A stretch of DNA of 64,000 nt from Rhizobium mayense (GTDB lineage Bacteria > Pseudomonadota > Alphaproteobacteria > Rhizobiales > Rhizobiaceae), in contig NZ_JARFYM010000023.1 in NCBI RefSeq assembly GCF_030272705.1, positions 40,050 to 104,049 on the forward strand, given 5' to 3'. Positions 36,160 through 45,189 of the stretch are shown here, piece by piece. Position 1 is the stretch's first letter, and each line of letters opens with the position of its first letter. The notes beneath the pieces are model-generated. The model was given only the letters and a program-made list of their open reading frames with translations, was not told where the DNA came from and made no database searches. Made by a program: the position numbers and the translations under genes.

Positions 36160-37509
36160 TCAGCCTGCGCGGCGCATGGTGCGCTGCCAGTTGGTGGCAA
36201 CCTCGTCCATTGCGGCCTTCGGGGAGGCCTGACCGAGCAGGGTCTTTGAAAGGCCGGCGCGAAGCTGTGCCTCGACCGCGCCCCAGAAGGCGTCGCGGGG
36301 ATTGGCCTGCGCCGTCTTCAGCTGCTCGGCCATCACGCCGGTCCAGCCGTATGTCTCGATCACTTCCGGGTCGGTCAGGACGGAAAGACGCGCCGAGGCG
36401 TTGCCTTTCTCCATCGAGCGCTTCGCCCATTCGCGGCTGGTGATGAACTGGACGAATTCGAACGCCCATCCCTTGTTTGCGCCGGCCGACGGGACCGCGA
36501 AGCTCCAGCCGCCGAGCGAGGATCGGCTGTCGGCGGGGCCTGTGGCGCCTGGCACCAGAGCCCAGCCCCATCTGCCCTTCGTCTTCGACTTGTCGGATTT
36601 GTTGATCGGCGTGGCGGAAGCGTTCAGCGTAATCGCCATCGCATAGCGGTCGTTCTGGCCGTTGGCGATGATCTCGTCCCATTCCCAGGTCAGCGCATCC
36701 TCGGGAACGACATGGTACTTGTTGAGCAGGCTCGCATAGAAATCGAGTCCAGCGACGGATTTGTCGTTATTGATCCAGATGTCCTTCGATTTCGAATCGT
36801 AGAAGCCGCCACCGGCCGACAGGAGGTAGGGGCCAAAATGGTCGACGATTGCACCGCCCTGGCGGGCGCAATAGCCCACGCCGTAACGGTTCGGCTTGCC
36901 TGCTTCGGTGAGCTTCTCAGCCGCGGCCAGGTATTCGGCGAAGTTGGTCGGCGGCTTGATCCCGACCTGGTCGAGCAGTTCCTTCTGGTAGTGAAGGATG
37001 TAGGTGGTGCTGCGATAGGGCACCCCGCGCAGAACGCCGTCCATGCTGGCAAGATCGATCGCCGCCTGGGAGAATTCGTCCATGCCGAAGTCGACTGCAT
37101 ATTTCCCACCGGCCTTCTTCAGAAGCTCGTTCACGTCCTCCATGTAGGGATGCATCCAGCCGATCATCGAAGCGCCCATCTGCATCACGTCGAAACTCGT
37201 CGTGCTGCCGCTGGTAAGCTCGGCGCGGGCACGGGTGATCAGCGGCTCGTTCGGCAGCTGGATATATTCGACCTCGATGCCCGTCTCCTTCGTGAAGGCC
37301 GGAATGGCATCCTCGATGATCGTGCCCTTCCATGGCGCGCTGTCACCGAGGACCGTCAGCTTGGACGGCTTGCTCTGGGCCAGCGCCGGCGTAAACAATG
37401 CCGAACTCATCAGGCTGCCGCCAGCGATCGCCGCGGCCGATCCCAGCATCATGTTGCGGCGGGTGATTGACGGCCCCTTGAAAGGTCCCCTGTTCTTCTC
37501 CATTGGCAT
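36160..37509 (-). CDS. ABC sugar-binding protein with twin-arginine signal
   Basis: A 449-residue family 1 solute-binding protein. The N-terminus has a Tat-like signal: ITRRNMMLGSAAAIAGG, then a cut near ALAQS, so the folded protein may be exported by Tat. The mature part has VLGDSAPWKGTIIEDAIPAF and ITRARAELTSGSTTSFDVMQM, typical of sugar-binding proteins. Starts at 37509 and 37503 share the same AGGAGG. It belongs to the importer of the catabolic island and probably captures the substrate of the downstream dehydratase. Confidence 0.88.
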   Translation of the reverse strand: MPMEKNRGPFKGPSITRRNMMLGSAAAIAGGSLMSSALFTPALAQSKPSKLTVLGDSAPWKGTIIEDAIPAFTKETGIEVEYIQLPNEPLITRARAELTSGSTTSFDVMQMGASMIGWMHPYMEDVNELLKKAGGKYAVDFGMDEFSQAAIDLASMDGVLRGVPYRSTTYILHYQKELLDQVGIKPPTNFAEYLAAAEKLTEAGKPNRYGVGYCARQGGAIVDHFGPYLLSAGGGFYDSKSKDIWINNDKSVAGLDFYASLLNKYHVVPEDALTWEWDEIIANGQNDRYAMAITLNASATPINKSDKSKTKGRWGWALVPGATGPADSRSSLGGWSFAVPSAGANKGWAFEFVQFITSREWAKRSMEKGNASARLSVLTDPEVIETYGWTGVMAEQLKTAQANPRDAFWGAVEAQLRAGLSKTLLGQASPKAAMDEVATNWQRTMRRAG

Positions 37510-37541
37510 TCTCCTCCTCGACTTGGTGTCTTGTTGACCTT

Positions 37542-38387
37542 CTATTTCACGGTTCCCGACGACAGCCCCTGCACCAGGTGCTTCTGGACGATCAGCGAGA
37601 AGATGATGACGGGGATCACGACGAGCACACCCGACGCCGTGATCGCTCCCCAGTTCGTGCCGGTCTCCCCACCGGCATAGCTGGCCAGCAGGACGGGCGA
37701 GGTGCGCGTCGCGTTGTTGGTCAGGATGGCTGCGAAGATGAAGTCGTTCCAGGCAAGCAGCAGCGACAGGATCGCGGCCGTCACGATGCCTGGACGGGCA
37801 AGCGGCAGGACGATCTTGCGGAAAGCGAGCATGCGCGAGGCGCCGTCGATATAGGCCGCCTCCTCGAGCTCCTTCGGCAGGTTCGCGAAATAATCCTTCA
37901 TGACCCAGACGATCAGCGGCAGGCTGAAGGTCGTATAGGCAATGATGACGGAAGCCCGTGTATTCGAAAGTCCGACCGCCTTGAAGAGAATGAAGAGCGG
38001 CAACAGGATGGCGACCGGCGGCAACATGCGCATGATGAGCAGGGTGACCATCGCGAAGCCCTGCCCCGGAAAGCGGAAACGGGCGAAGGTATAAGATGCC
38101 GGGATGCCGATCAGCAGCGACAGCGCCACGGAGCAGCTTGTTGTAATCAGCGAATTACCGAAGGAAGCCAGGAAATCCGACTGCGTCAGCACCTGCGTAT
38201 AGTTCTCGAAGGTCGGGATCCAGAAAAAGACTGGCGGATTGGTGAAGATCTGCTCGCGCGTCTTCAGCGAGATGCCGACGATCCACAGCAGCGGGAACAC
38301 GAAGATCGCAAGCAGGCTGAAAAGCCCGGCATAGACGGCGACATGATAGGCGAACTTGCGGCGCTTGCCGCGAAGAAGGGCGGACAT
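37542..38387 (-). CDS. Carbohydrate ABC permease (MalG type)
   Basis: A 281-residue inner-membrane permease with six hydrophobic segments and the EAA motif EEAAYIDGASRMLAFRKIVLP facing the ATPase. ATG at 38387 is used because it overlaps the MalF-type gene's stop as TGATG. The cytoplasmic N-terminus is short and basic (LLRGKRRK). Confidence 0.92.
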   Translation of the reverse strand: MSALLRGKRRKFAYHVAVYAGLFSLLAIFVFPLLWIVGISLKTREQIFTNPPVFFWIPTFENYTQVLTQSDFLASFGNSLITTSCSVALSLLIGIPASYTFARFRFPGQGFAMVTLLIMRMLPPVAILLPLFILFKAVGLSNTRASVIIAYTTFSLPLIVWVMKDYFANLPKELEEAAYIDGASRMLAFRKIVLPLARPGIVTAAILSLLLAWNDFIFAAILTNNATRTSPVLLASYAGGETGTNWGAITASGVLVVIPVIIFSLIVQKHLVQGLSSGTVK

Positions 38388-39337
38388 CACGCGATCTCCT
38401 TGCGCTTGGTGGCCATGATGAAGAGCACGCAGAAGATCAGCACGATGAACAACATCACCCATGACGCCGCGGAGGCGAGCGTCAGGTCGAAGGAAAGGAA
38501 GGAGGCCTCGAAGGTGTAGACCGAAAGAAGCTTGGTCGCGTTAGCCGGACCGCCTCCAGTCATCACCCAGATATTCTCGAAGGAGCGGAACTCGAAAATC
38601 GTGCGCAGCAGGACGGCGACGACGATATAGGGCGCCAGTAGCGGCAGCGTCACATGGCGGAAGGTCTGCCAGGGATTGGCGCCATCGACCGCGGCCGCCT
38701 CGACCGGCTCATGGGGCAGCGATTGCAGGCCGGCGAGAAGGAGAATCGCGACGAAGGGCGCGTTCTGCCAGATATTGACCATCGCGACCGCAATCAGCGC
38801 CAGACCGGGGTCGCCGAGCCACACAGTCTTCGTCCCAAGGATAACGTTGATGAGCCCGTAATTCGGATCGAGCAGCAGCTTCCAGGTCAGCGCCGCGACG
38901 ATCGGGGTGATCATCATCGGAATGATAAGCGCTGTGCGAAAGAAGCGGATGAACGGAACCCGGCAGTTGAGCAACAAAGCGACCGCCAGGCCGAGCAGCA
39001 GCTCTGCGGTGACGGTCACCGCCGTATAACCGATCGTCAGCATCAGGCTGGAGCGAAACAGCGGATCGGTAAAGAGGTCCTGATAGTTGGCGAAACCGAC
39101 GAAGCGACCGGAGAACAAGGCGCTGTCGATGGACCATCCCTGAAAGCTCAACATGAAGGAAAAGACGAGCGGAATGCCGAACACCAGCAAGCTGGCGAGA
39201 AGCGTCGGAACCACCGTCAGCGGTACGAAAATTCTGTCCTGGAATTTGATGACCGCGTTGCGACGCGATTCCGCCCGCTCTTCGTCAACTGGCCGATCGG
39301 TATAGTCCGCCGCCTGCTCGAACTGTTGAGCCACCAT
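38387..39337 (-). CDS. Carbohydrate ABC permease (MalF type)
   Basis: A 316-residue inner-membrane permease with six hydrophobic segments and the EAA motif EAAAVDGANPWQTFRHVTLP. It is the first gene of the four-gene importer operon; GGAGG precedes the ATG at 39337. The N-terminal 30 residues are acidic and cytoplasmic. The upstream 300 bp separates this unit from the dihydroxyacetone kinase genes on the same strand. Confidence 0.92.
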   Translation of the reverse strand: MVAQQFEQAADYTDRPVDEERAESRRNAVIKFQDRIFVPLTVVPTLLASLLVFGIPLVFSFMLSFQGWSIDSALFSGRFVGFANYQDLFTDPLFRSSLMLTIGYTAVTVTAELLLGLAVALLLNCRVPFIRFFRTALIIPMMITPIVAALTWKLLLDPNYGLINVILGTKTVWLGDPGLALIAVAMVNIWQNAPFVAILLLAGLQSLPHEPVEAAAVDGANPWQTFRHVTLPLLAPYIVVAVLLRTIFEFRSFENIWVMTGGGPANATKLLSVYTFEASFLSFDLTLASAASWVMLFIVLIFCVLFIMATKRKEIA

Positions 39338-39642
39338 TGCTCTCCTCCAAATTCAGCGACCGCCTCCAGGTCGCCCGTCCCGCAAAGCCAGCCGAACGAT
39401 CTATGCGTTTATAGAAGCGCAAAACCTAACGCGACGCAAGTTAAAAACAAACAATGTTATTCTTTTTGTCAAAGCCTGCAGCAGGTGGAATTCAAACCAC
39501 GTGCCGTAACCGTGCAAATAATTGGAATAAATCAGATATTTAAGCCGAAAAAGCCAATGCTTTATAAGAGGGCGGTCCGACAAAATAATTGAGGCGCTTC
39601 GATGGAAACCGCAACTTTGTTAGGTTGAGGCAGTGTCGAGCT
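39338..39642. promoter_or_regulatory. Promoter region of the sugar importer operon
   Basis: A 305-bp non-coding gap between dhaL and the importer. The part at 39410-39560 is AT-rich and contains CCTAACG at 39425-39431, a heptamer also found in the inverted repeat upstream of the Rieske gene (43944-43950). The importer promoter most likely lies here. No further structure is clear. Confidence 0.45.
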
Positions 39643-40263
39643 TCAGGCGGAGACCGGCGGAGTGGCGAGTGCGTCGACTAGCCGCGCGATTGCGAGCATG
39701 CCTGGGTCGTCGAGGCCTATGCTCCGTTCCGCAAAGAACTTCGCGCGCCCCATCCGGCACGGCCGGTCGCGAAAGGCATCGAGCGCCGCGAAGGCGGCTT
39801 GCCGGGCGGCAAGGGCAGCGCTTTGGGCATCCGGTGCGACAGCCATTGCCGAGGTAATCGCCTCCAATGCATCGAGCACGGTCTTGTCGCCCAGTGCGGC
39901 TCCGCCACGCGCGATCATCGCCTCCAGAGCCGCAGCCAGGAGAACCGGCAGCGATCGCCACTCGACCTGCACCGCGCTTTTCGTCTGTTTCGACATGGTG
40001 AGAAGCGCGGTCGCAAGCAGGGTCCCTAGGCTTGAGCCCGTCGCCGACACGGCCGCGCGTGCAAGCTTGCCAAAAGCTTCGCTGACAGAGACCGAGGCGG
40101 CGACATCGCTTGTGGCCATGGCGCCGATGACCCGCGCCAGCATCGACCCGGTATCGCCGTCGCCGAGTTTGGCGTCGGCTGCGTTGAGTTCCTGCTCCAG
40201 AACCTTGAGACTATCGGCGGCCCGGCGGACGCCAGCGACGATCTGTGCGACCGTAAGTTCCAT
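39643..40263 (-). CDS. dhaL: Dihydroxyacetone kinase, DhaL-type nucleotide-binding subunit
   Basis: A 206-residue all-helical DhaL domain. The Mg-ATP-binding block NAADAKLGDGDTGSMLARV has the three Asp residues, and its GDGDTG form resembles the ATP-dependent kinases (GDGDCG) more than the PTS-dependent DhaL (GDADHG). Later GSSLGTLL and GDKTVLDAL motifs match. Its ATG overlaps the dhaK stop (TGATG at 40263). No dhaM phosphotransferase gene is present, in line with direct use of ATP. Confidence 0.88.
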   Translation of the reverse strand: MELTVAQIVAGVRRAADSLKVLEQELNAADAKLGDGDTGSMLARVIGAMATSDVAASVSVSEAFGKLARAAVSATGSSLGTLLATALLTMSKQTKSAVQVEWRSLPVLLAAALEAMIARGGAALGDKTVLDALEAITSAMAVAPDAQSAALAARQAAFAALDAFRDRPCRMGRAKFFAERSIGLDDPGMLAIARLVDALATPPVSA

Positions 40264-41261
40264 CAGCCGACCCTCCAGAAGGGGCACTCGGCGGGCGCTG
40301 CAAGCAGCCCCTTAAGCTCGTCGTCGAGATGAAACAGGCTGATGGACATGCCCTGCATCTCCATGGAGGTGACGAAGTTGCCGATGAGAGGCTGCACGAC
40401 CTGCAGCCTCTCATCGTCGAGCAATCTGCGGACGTGACGGTACACGATAAAGAGCTCCTCGATCGGCGTTGCGCCGAGGCCGTTGACCAGCACGGAGACC
40501 TCGCCTTGCGGCGCTGCCGGCATGTCGGCGAGCAGCCGCCCAACCATCTCCTCGGCAAGAACATCGGCCCGGCGCATCGTGTCGCGCCAGATTCCTGGCT
40601 CGCCATGGATACCGATGCCCATCTCGATCTCGTCGGGCGCCAGCTCGAAGCTTGGCTTGTCCGCAGATGGCAGACGGCAGGGACCGAGGCCGACGCCGAT
40701 CGTCCGCGTCGCGGCCACGGCCTTGGCTGCGACACGCGTCACTTCCTCAAGATCGGCGCCGCTGTCGGCGCTGGCTCCGGCTGCCTTGCAGGCATAGATC
40801 AGGCCGGCGACGCCGCGACGGCGCGCGATCTGGGCCGGGCTGCCGCTCGCGATATCGTCGGTCCCGAGAACGGTCGTCGTCGCAATACCTTCTTCTTCCA
40901 GGAACTCTCCGGCCATGTCGAAATTCATCCGGTCGCCGCCGTAATTGCCATAAAGGCGCAGGACCCCGCGCCCACCGTCGGCTAGCCTGATCGCGTCGAT
41001 ACAGCTTTCGATATTCGGCCCTTCGAAGACGTTGCCGATGGCGCAGCTATCGATCAGCCCGCTGCCGACATAGCCGGTGAATAGCGGCAGATGGCCGGAG
41101 CCGCCGCCGGAAGCGATGCCGACCTTACCCTGCGTCGCCCCCGCAGTACGCCGGATGACACGGCCATGGGCGCCGTCTCGCACGAGGGCCGGATAGGCGA
41201 GCGCGAGACCGTCGAGCGTTTCGTCGACATAGTCGGCGGGATCATTGATGAGCTTCTTCAT
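40263..41261 (-). CDS. dhaK: Dihydroxyacetone kinase, DhaK-type substrate-binding subunit
   Basis: A 332-residue DhaK domain. GGGSGHLPLFTGYVG forms the substrate pocket, and His219 in EMGIGIHGEPG is the residue that binds the ketone covalently in this family. Family members phosphorylate dihydroxyacetone or, in rhizobial relatives, erythrulose. It lies 14 bp downstream of the amidohydrolase gene and overlaps dhaL, so all are in one operon. The true triose or tetrulose substrate cannot be told from sequence. Confidence 0.9.
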   Translation of the reverse strand: MKKLINDPADYVDETLDGLALAYPALVRDGAHGRVIRRTAGATQGKVGIASGGGSGHLPLFTGYVGSGLIDSCAIGNVFEGPNIESCIDAIRLADGGRGVLRLYGNYGGDRMNFDMAGEFLEEEGIATTTVLGTDDIASGSPAQIARRRGVAGLIYACKAAGASADSGADLEEVTRVAAKAVAATRTIGVGLGPCRLPSADKPSFELAPDEIEMGIGIHGEPGIWRDTMRRADVLAEEMVGRLLADMPAAPQGEVSVLVNGLGATPIEELFIVYRHVRRLLDDERLQVVQPLIGNFVTSMEMQGMSISLFHLDDELKGLLAAPAECPFWRVG

Positions 41262-41275
41262 GGGAGACCTGTTTC

Positions 41276-42385
41276 TCAGTCGAGATTGGCGTAGAATTTC
41301 AATGCGTTGTCATGGAACAGCATGCGCCGCTCCGTCTCGCTCATCGGCATGAGGAGCGCACGCTGCGGATCGTCGAAATCCCAGTGCGGATAGTCGGTGG
41401 CGAACATCATGCGGTCGAAGCCGATCCATTCGAACAGCAGGCGAAGATCCTTGCGGTCTTCGGGTTCTTCGGCCGGCTGCGTCGTGAACCAGATATTTTG
41501 GCGCATATATTCCGAGGGCGGGCGCTTGCAGCGTGGCGTTTCACTCCGGACCTTCCGCCAGTGGTTGTCGAGCCGCCAGGCGAGCGGCGGCGCCCAGGCG
41601 AAACCAGCCTCGATCATCACCACGCGCACCCGGGGGAAGAGTTCGAAGACGCCTTCGAGGATCATGCTCGCCACCTGCGTATGGGCGCTGTGGGTGAGCA
41701 CGTGATGATCCTCGATGTAATAATCGGGCCAGCCACTCGGCGAAGGGGCATAAGGCGACGGGCCCCCGACGTGAAAGCCGATCGGGATGTCATACCGCTG
41801 GGCCGCCTCGAAAATCGGCCAATAGCGTTTACGTCCGATCGGTTCGACCGAGCGCGAGCCAAGCTGGATCTGGGCGAAGTTCCGGTCTCCGGCACGCCGG
41901 TCTATCTCCTCGACCGCGAGATCGGCGTCTTCCGCGCAGATGTGGATGGAGGCCTTGAGGCGACTGTCCCTGGAGGTGAATTCGTCGACCTGCCATTCGT
42001 TTGTGGCAGTGCAGAGCGCAGCCGAAAGGTCGGTGTTGCGGGCATTGTTCGCACCGACGATCGGCTCCAGTATGCCGAAGCGGACATTATGCGCGTCGAG
42101 ATGCTGCTGCTGCATGAATTCGAGATCGGAGCCCGGCGGATTGCCGTTGGGCGGCCAGGCATCGCGCCGCGCCGTTTCCGGCGTGAAGCGCGGATAGGCG
42201 CCGCCACGGGTGGCATAGACGCCGTGGGTGAGACTGCCGTAAGTGTCAAGATGATCCCGCCACTGCTTTGAAAGATAGGGGTACAGCGCCTTCTTGTGCT
42301 TGAGCGATGGGTGGATATCGCAGTCGATGAACTGAAAGCGGGCGGCGTCAGCGGGACGCTCGGGAGCGGTGTCGCGCGCACTCAT
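41276..42385 (-). CDS. Amidohydrolase family 2 protein (copy B)
   Basis: A 369-residue TIM-barrel metallohydrolase of the Amidohydro_2 family. The N-terminal metal motif is DCDIHP, with a strand-5 His in IGFHVGG and a terminal Asp in FATDYPHWDFDDP. Members include decarboxylases, lactonases and hydratases (ACMSD, LigI and LigJ types), so the reaction is open. Its ATG overlaps the stop of copy A as ATGA (42382-42385). The two proteins share the start motif, the SDYPHW-type end and overall layout, so they are paralogues that may act in sequence or as a heteromer. Confidence 0.85.
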   Translation of the reverse strand: MSARDTAPERPADAARFQFIDCDIHPSLKHKKALYPYLSKQWRDHLDTYGSLTHGVYATRGGAYPRFTPETARRDAWPPNGNPPGSDLEFMQQQHLDAHNVRFGILEPIVGANNARNTDLSAALCTATNEWQVDEFTSRDSRLKASIHICAEDADLAVEEIDRRAGDRNFAQIQLGSRSVEPIGRKRYWPIFEAAQRYDIPIGFHVGGPSPYAPSPSGWPDYYIEDHHVLTHSAHTQVASMILEGVFELFPRVRVVMIEAGFAWAPPLAWRLDNHWRKVRSETPRCKRPPSEYMRQNIWFTTQPAEEPEDRKDLRLLFEWIGFDRMMFATDYPHWDFDDPQRALLMPMSETERRMLFHDNALKFYANLD

Positions 42386-43446
42386 TGCAGTGTCTCCCTC
42401 AGCCGCGGATAGGTCGCAAGCGGGTTGTCCTTCGCCATTTTCTCGATAAGGCGGGCCGGAACGCCCTTCGGCAGCATCTGGTCGCCGTCGAACTGCCAAT
42501 GGGGATAGTCGGAAGCGAAAAGCAGCATGTCGTCCGAGCCGATCTGCTCCAGGACGCGCTCGAGTATTTCCGGATTGTCCGGCGCATCGATCGGTTGCGC
42601 CGTCAGACGAACGTGGCGGCGGATAATGTCGATCGGTGATTCCTTTACCCAGGGCACTTCCGGGCGAACCGCGCGCCAGGTCTTGCGCGCACGCCAGAGA
42701 AAGCCCGGCAGCCAGGTGACGCCACTTTCGATGAGCACGACCATCAGATCCGGAAATTTCACGAAAACGCCCTGCGCGATAAGGCTCAGCAATTGGCTCT
42801 CGAAGGCCTGATTGTTGCTGACGTAATCCTGGAGGTGATGGCTAGGCCAGCCGACCGCGGTCGGCGCGTAACGATAAAGGCTGCCGGCATGAAGGCCGAT
42901 AGGCAGGCGATGTCTTACGGCAGCCTCAAAGATCGGCCAGTAGTGCTGCTTGCCGAGCATCATGTCGAGGCCGACGGGCATCAATATCTGCACGAAACGC
43001 GGATCATCCGCCTGACGCTCGATCTCCTCGACGGCAAGCGCCGGGTTCTGCGTCGGAACGACGATCGAGGCCCGCAGGCGCGGATCGCGGTCGAGCCATT
43101 GCTCGCGAATCCAGTCGTTGACAGCCGAGCAGAGCGCGGCTCCCATCGTCTCGCTGACCGCGAAGGAACCTCCATAGAGGACGTTGCAGATGGCGAACCT
43201 CGATCCGAAACCATCGAGAGCATGGGCTTTCAGGCGCTCGAAGCTGGTTCCGGGAATCTCCTCGCCGTCTCGCCAGTCGGGCCGGCAGGTCAATGGCGAA
43301 TTAGGCAGATAGCTGGCGGGCTGGAATCCGTCTTGCCCCCTTGCGATGAAGCTCTCACGCCAATAGTCGGTCATATAGGGGAGCAGCGCCTTGACCGTCG
43401 GCACGCCCGGATGAATGTCGCAGTCGATGGCATCAGAAATCGGCAA
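42382..43446 (-). CDS. Amidohydrolase family 2 protein (copy A)
   Basis: A 354-residue paralogue of the next gene. The metal motif is DCDIHPG near residue 9, with His in IGLHAGSLY and Asp in FASDYPHWQFDGDQ. It starts 36 bp after the Rieske ferredoxin stop and is translationally coupled to copy B. No signal peptide, so cytoplasmic. Reaction unknown: decarboxylation or C-C/C-O hydrolysis are the family options. Confidence 0.85.
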   Translation of the reverse strand: MPISDAIDCDIHPGVPTVKALLPYMTDYWRESFIARGQDGFQPASYLPNSPLTCRPDWRDGEEIPGTSFERLKAHALDGFGSRFAICNVLYGGSFAVSETMGAALCSAVNDWIREQWLDRDPRLRASIVVPTQNPALAVEEIERQADDPRFVQILMPVGLDMMLGKQHYWPIFEAAVRHRLPIGLHAGSLYRYAPTAVGWPSHHLQDYVSNNQAFESQLLSLIAQGVFVKFPDLMVVLIESGVTWLPGFLWRARKTWRAVRPEVPWVKESPIDIIRRHVRLTAQPIDAPDNPEILERVLEQIGSDDMLLFASDYPHWQFDGDQMLPKGVPARLIEKMAKDNPLATYPRLRETLQ

Positions 43447-43482
43447 GATGAATGTCCTCCCCGTCAGGCGCGCCCCCGCGCT

Positions 43483-43905
43483 TCAAAGTTCAACGACGAC
43501 GTATTGATCCTCGACGGAAATGCCGAAGGTCTCGATCACATAAGGCCCTGCGACGAGCGTCTCGCCGGTCTCGACCGTCAGGTCATAGGCCTTCGTGCGG
43601 AACCTGCGGGGATCGCACCGTGATTGGCCTGAACGCAGGTCGAACTCCCAGCTATGCCAGGGGCAGCGAACGAATTCGCCGGGGCGGGAATGACAGAACT
43701 TGCCGGGCTCGTCGGAGGTCGTCAGGCCGACCGTCGCACCCGTGACCAGACTGCCGCCCTGATGCGGGCAGGTATTAGAAATGCCGAAAAACTCGCCATT
43801 GACGTTGAACACGGCGATCGCGCGTCCGTTTACATGAACGAGCTTCCTCGACCCCGGCGGGATATCGGCCAATGCAGCCACGACATGCTTGCCCACTGTC
43901 TCCAC
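43483..43905 (-). CDS. Rieske [2Fe-2S] ferredoxin-like protein
   Basis: A 140-residue single-domain Rieske protein. Cluster ligands are Cys46 and His48 (NTCPHQGG) and Cys81 and His84 (RCPWHSWEFD). The layout matches stand-alone Rieske ferredoxins that feed electrons to oxygenases. No oxygenase is in the window, so its partner is elsewhere or it serves another redox step. Starts are GTG codons: 43905 or 43896, both behind GGAGG. It is the first gene of the operon that continues with two amidohydrolases and dhaKL. Confidence 0.85.
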   Translation of the reverse strand: METVGKHVVAALADIPPGSRKLVHVNGRAIAVFNVNGEFFGISNTCPHQGGSLVTGATVGLTTSDEPGKFCHSRPGEFVRCPWHSWEFDLRSGQSRCDPRRFRTKAYDLTVETGETLVAGPYVIETFGISVEDQYVVVEL

Positions 43906-43943
43906 CCTCCGTGCGACGCCGCCAAAGCCCCTCCTCGCCGGCG

Positions 43944-43971
43944 CCTAACGATTTATTTGCGTTTTGTTAGG
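43944..43971. promoter_or_regulatory. Inverted repeat, candidate LacI operator
   Basis: CCTAAC (43944-43949) and GTTAGG (43966-43971) form a 6-bp inverted repeat with 16 bp between arms. It lies in the intergenic region between the Rieske gene (start about 43905) and the divergent LacI gene (start 44089). The position suits control of both, but the spacing is wider than a classic LacI site. Confidence 0.45.
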
Positions 43972-44088
43972 TAATCAGCTAACATAGGCAAACTTGAAGC
44001 GCAACTATTTTTGGTAAGTTCGCACGGCGACTTGACGTAGCAGCCTTCCTACGGCAGAACCGCAACTGTCATAACAAGGGTCTCGGGA

Positions 44089-45132
44089 ATGGCCTCAAAC
44101 AGGGTAACGATACAGGATCTTGCAGATAAGCTCGGTCTCTCGAAATTCTCGGTCTCCCGCGCCCTTTCGGGTAAGCCCGGGGTCGGCGAATCGACGCGCA
44201 ACCGTGTTTTGCGTGCAGCGCATTCCATGGGTTACCACGTCAATCAGGACGTACCCTATACGGCCGGCCACATCCTCTTCATCCGCCAGGAAATCGACCC
44301 GGTCAGCAGCGAGCTCTGGCTGAACATCATGCACGGCGCCGAGCAGGAGGGAGAGCGGCTGGGTTTTGCAATCGTGCCGAGGCAGGCGCGCTATCTGAGC
44401 GAGGTCGGGCAGATGGAGACTTCCGTCGTCGGCCTCATCCTCGCCGTGCCCCGCCCGTCGGAATGGACCGCGCTTGCCGCGCGCACCGGACTGCCCGTGG
44501 TCTGCGCCAGCTATGTGAGCCCGATGGAGCGCATCGACCAGGTCGTCGGCGCCGACTGGGAATCCGGCTATGGTGTCGCCCAGATGCTTCTCAAGCTCGG
44601 GCATCGCGAAATGGCCTTCGTGCACGGCAGCGCCACGCCTATGGGCCGCGCCGAGCGCTTTCGCGGCTTCCGTGACGGGGCGCAAACGATCGAAGGAACG
44701 AGCGTCGACGACATCGTCTTCGACGAGGAGAAGGGTTTCCGCAGCGCCTTCTTCTCATATCTGCGCTCCGGCAAGGCACCAACTGCGCTCTTCTGCGCCC
44801 ATGACGGCATCGCGATCGCCGTCACCTCCGAGCTTCTGCGCCTCGGCATTCGCGTTCCCGACGATATTTCTGTCGTCGGCTTCAACAACTTCGCCTCGGC
44901 GTCCCACTTCTCCCCGCGCCTGACGACAGTGCGGACGCCGCAGGTGGAAATGGGCGCAGCCATGGTGCGCTGCATTGCCGACAGGCTAGCCAATCCCGAA
45001 GCCCGCGAGCGGCCGCCAGTAAGGCTCGCGCTGGTCTCTGATATCATCGAACGCGAATCGACCGGCCCAGCCGGCGGCAAGGAATGGCTAAAGAAGCCAC
45101 TGACGGTGATGAGGGAGACTGCTCAGGAATAG
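44089..45132 (+). CDS. LacI family transcriptional regulator
   Basis: A 347-residue LacI/GalR regulator with HTH VTIQDLADKLGLSKFSVSRA followed by a hinge and a ligand-binding domain (GVAQMLLKLGHREMAFVHGS, ISVVGFNNFASASHF). It is divergent from the Rieske-amidohydrolase-dhaKL operon and probably controls it and perhaps the importer. A 9-bp inverted repeat after the stop separates it from the convergent TetR gene. Confidence 0.9.
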   Translation: MASNRVTIQDLADKLGLSKFSVSRALSGKPGVGESTRNRVLRAAHSMGYHVNQDVPYTAGHILFIRQEIDPVSSELWLNIMHGAEQEGERLGFAIVPRQARYLSEVGQMETSVVGLILAVPRPSEWTALAARTGLPVVCASYVSPMERIDQVVGADWESGYGVAQMLLKLGHREMAFVHGSATPMGRAERFRGFRDGAQTIEGTSVDDIVFDEEKGFRSAFFSYLRSGKAPTALFCAHDGIAIAVTSELLRLGIRVPDDISVVGFNNFASASHFSPRLTTVRTPQVEMGAAMVRCIADRLANPEARERPPVRLALVSDIIERESTGPAGGKEWLKKPLTVMRETAQE

Positions 45133-45150
45133 TCTGGCGATCCGAGCCCG

Positions 45151-45189
45151 ACCGCCTGACACCGAGCATGCCATCCCGCTTCAGGCGGT
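45151..45189. terminator. Inverted repeat between convergent regulator genes
   Basis: ACCGCCTGA (45151-45159) and TCAGGCGGT (45181-45189) form a perfect 9-bp inverted repeat. The right arm overlaps the last codons of the TetR gene. It probably ends transcription from one or both sides. Confidence 0.5.
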
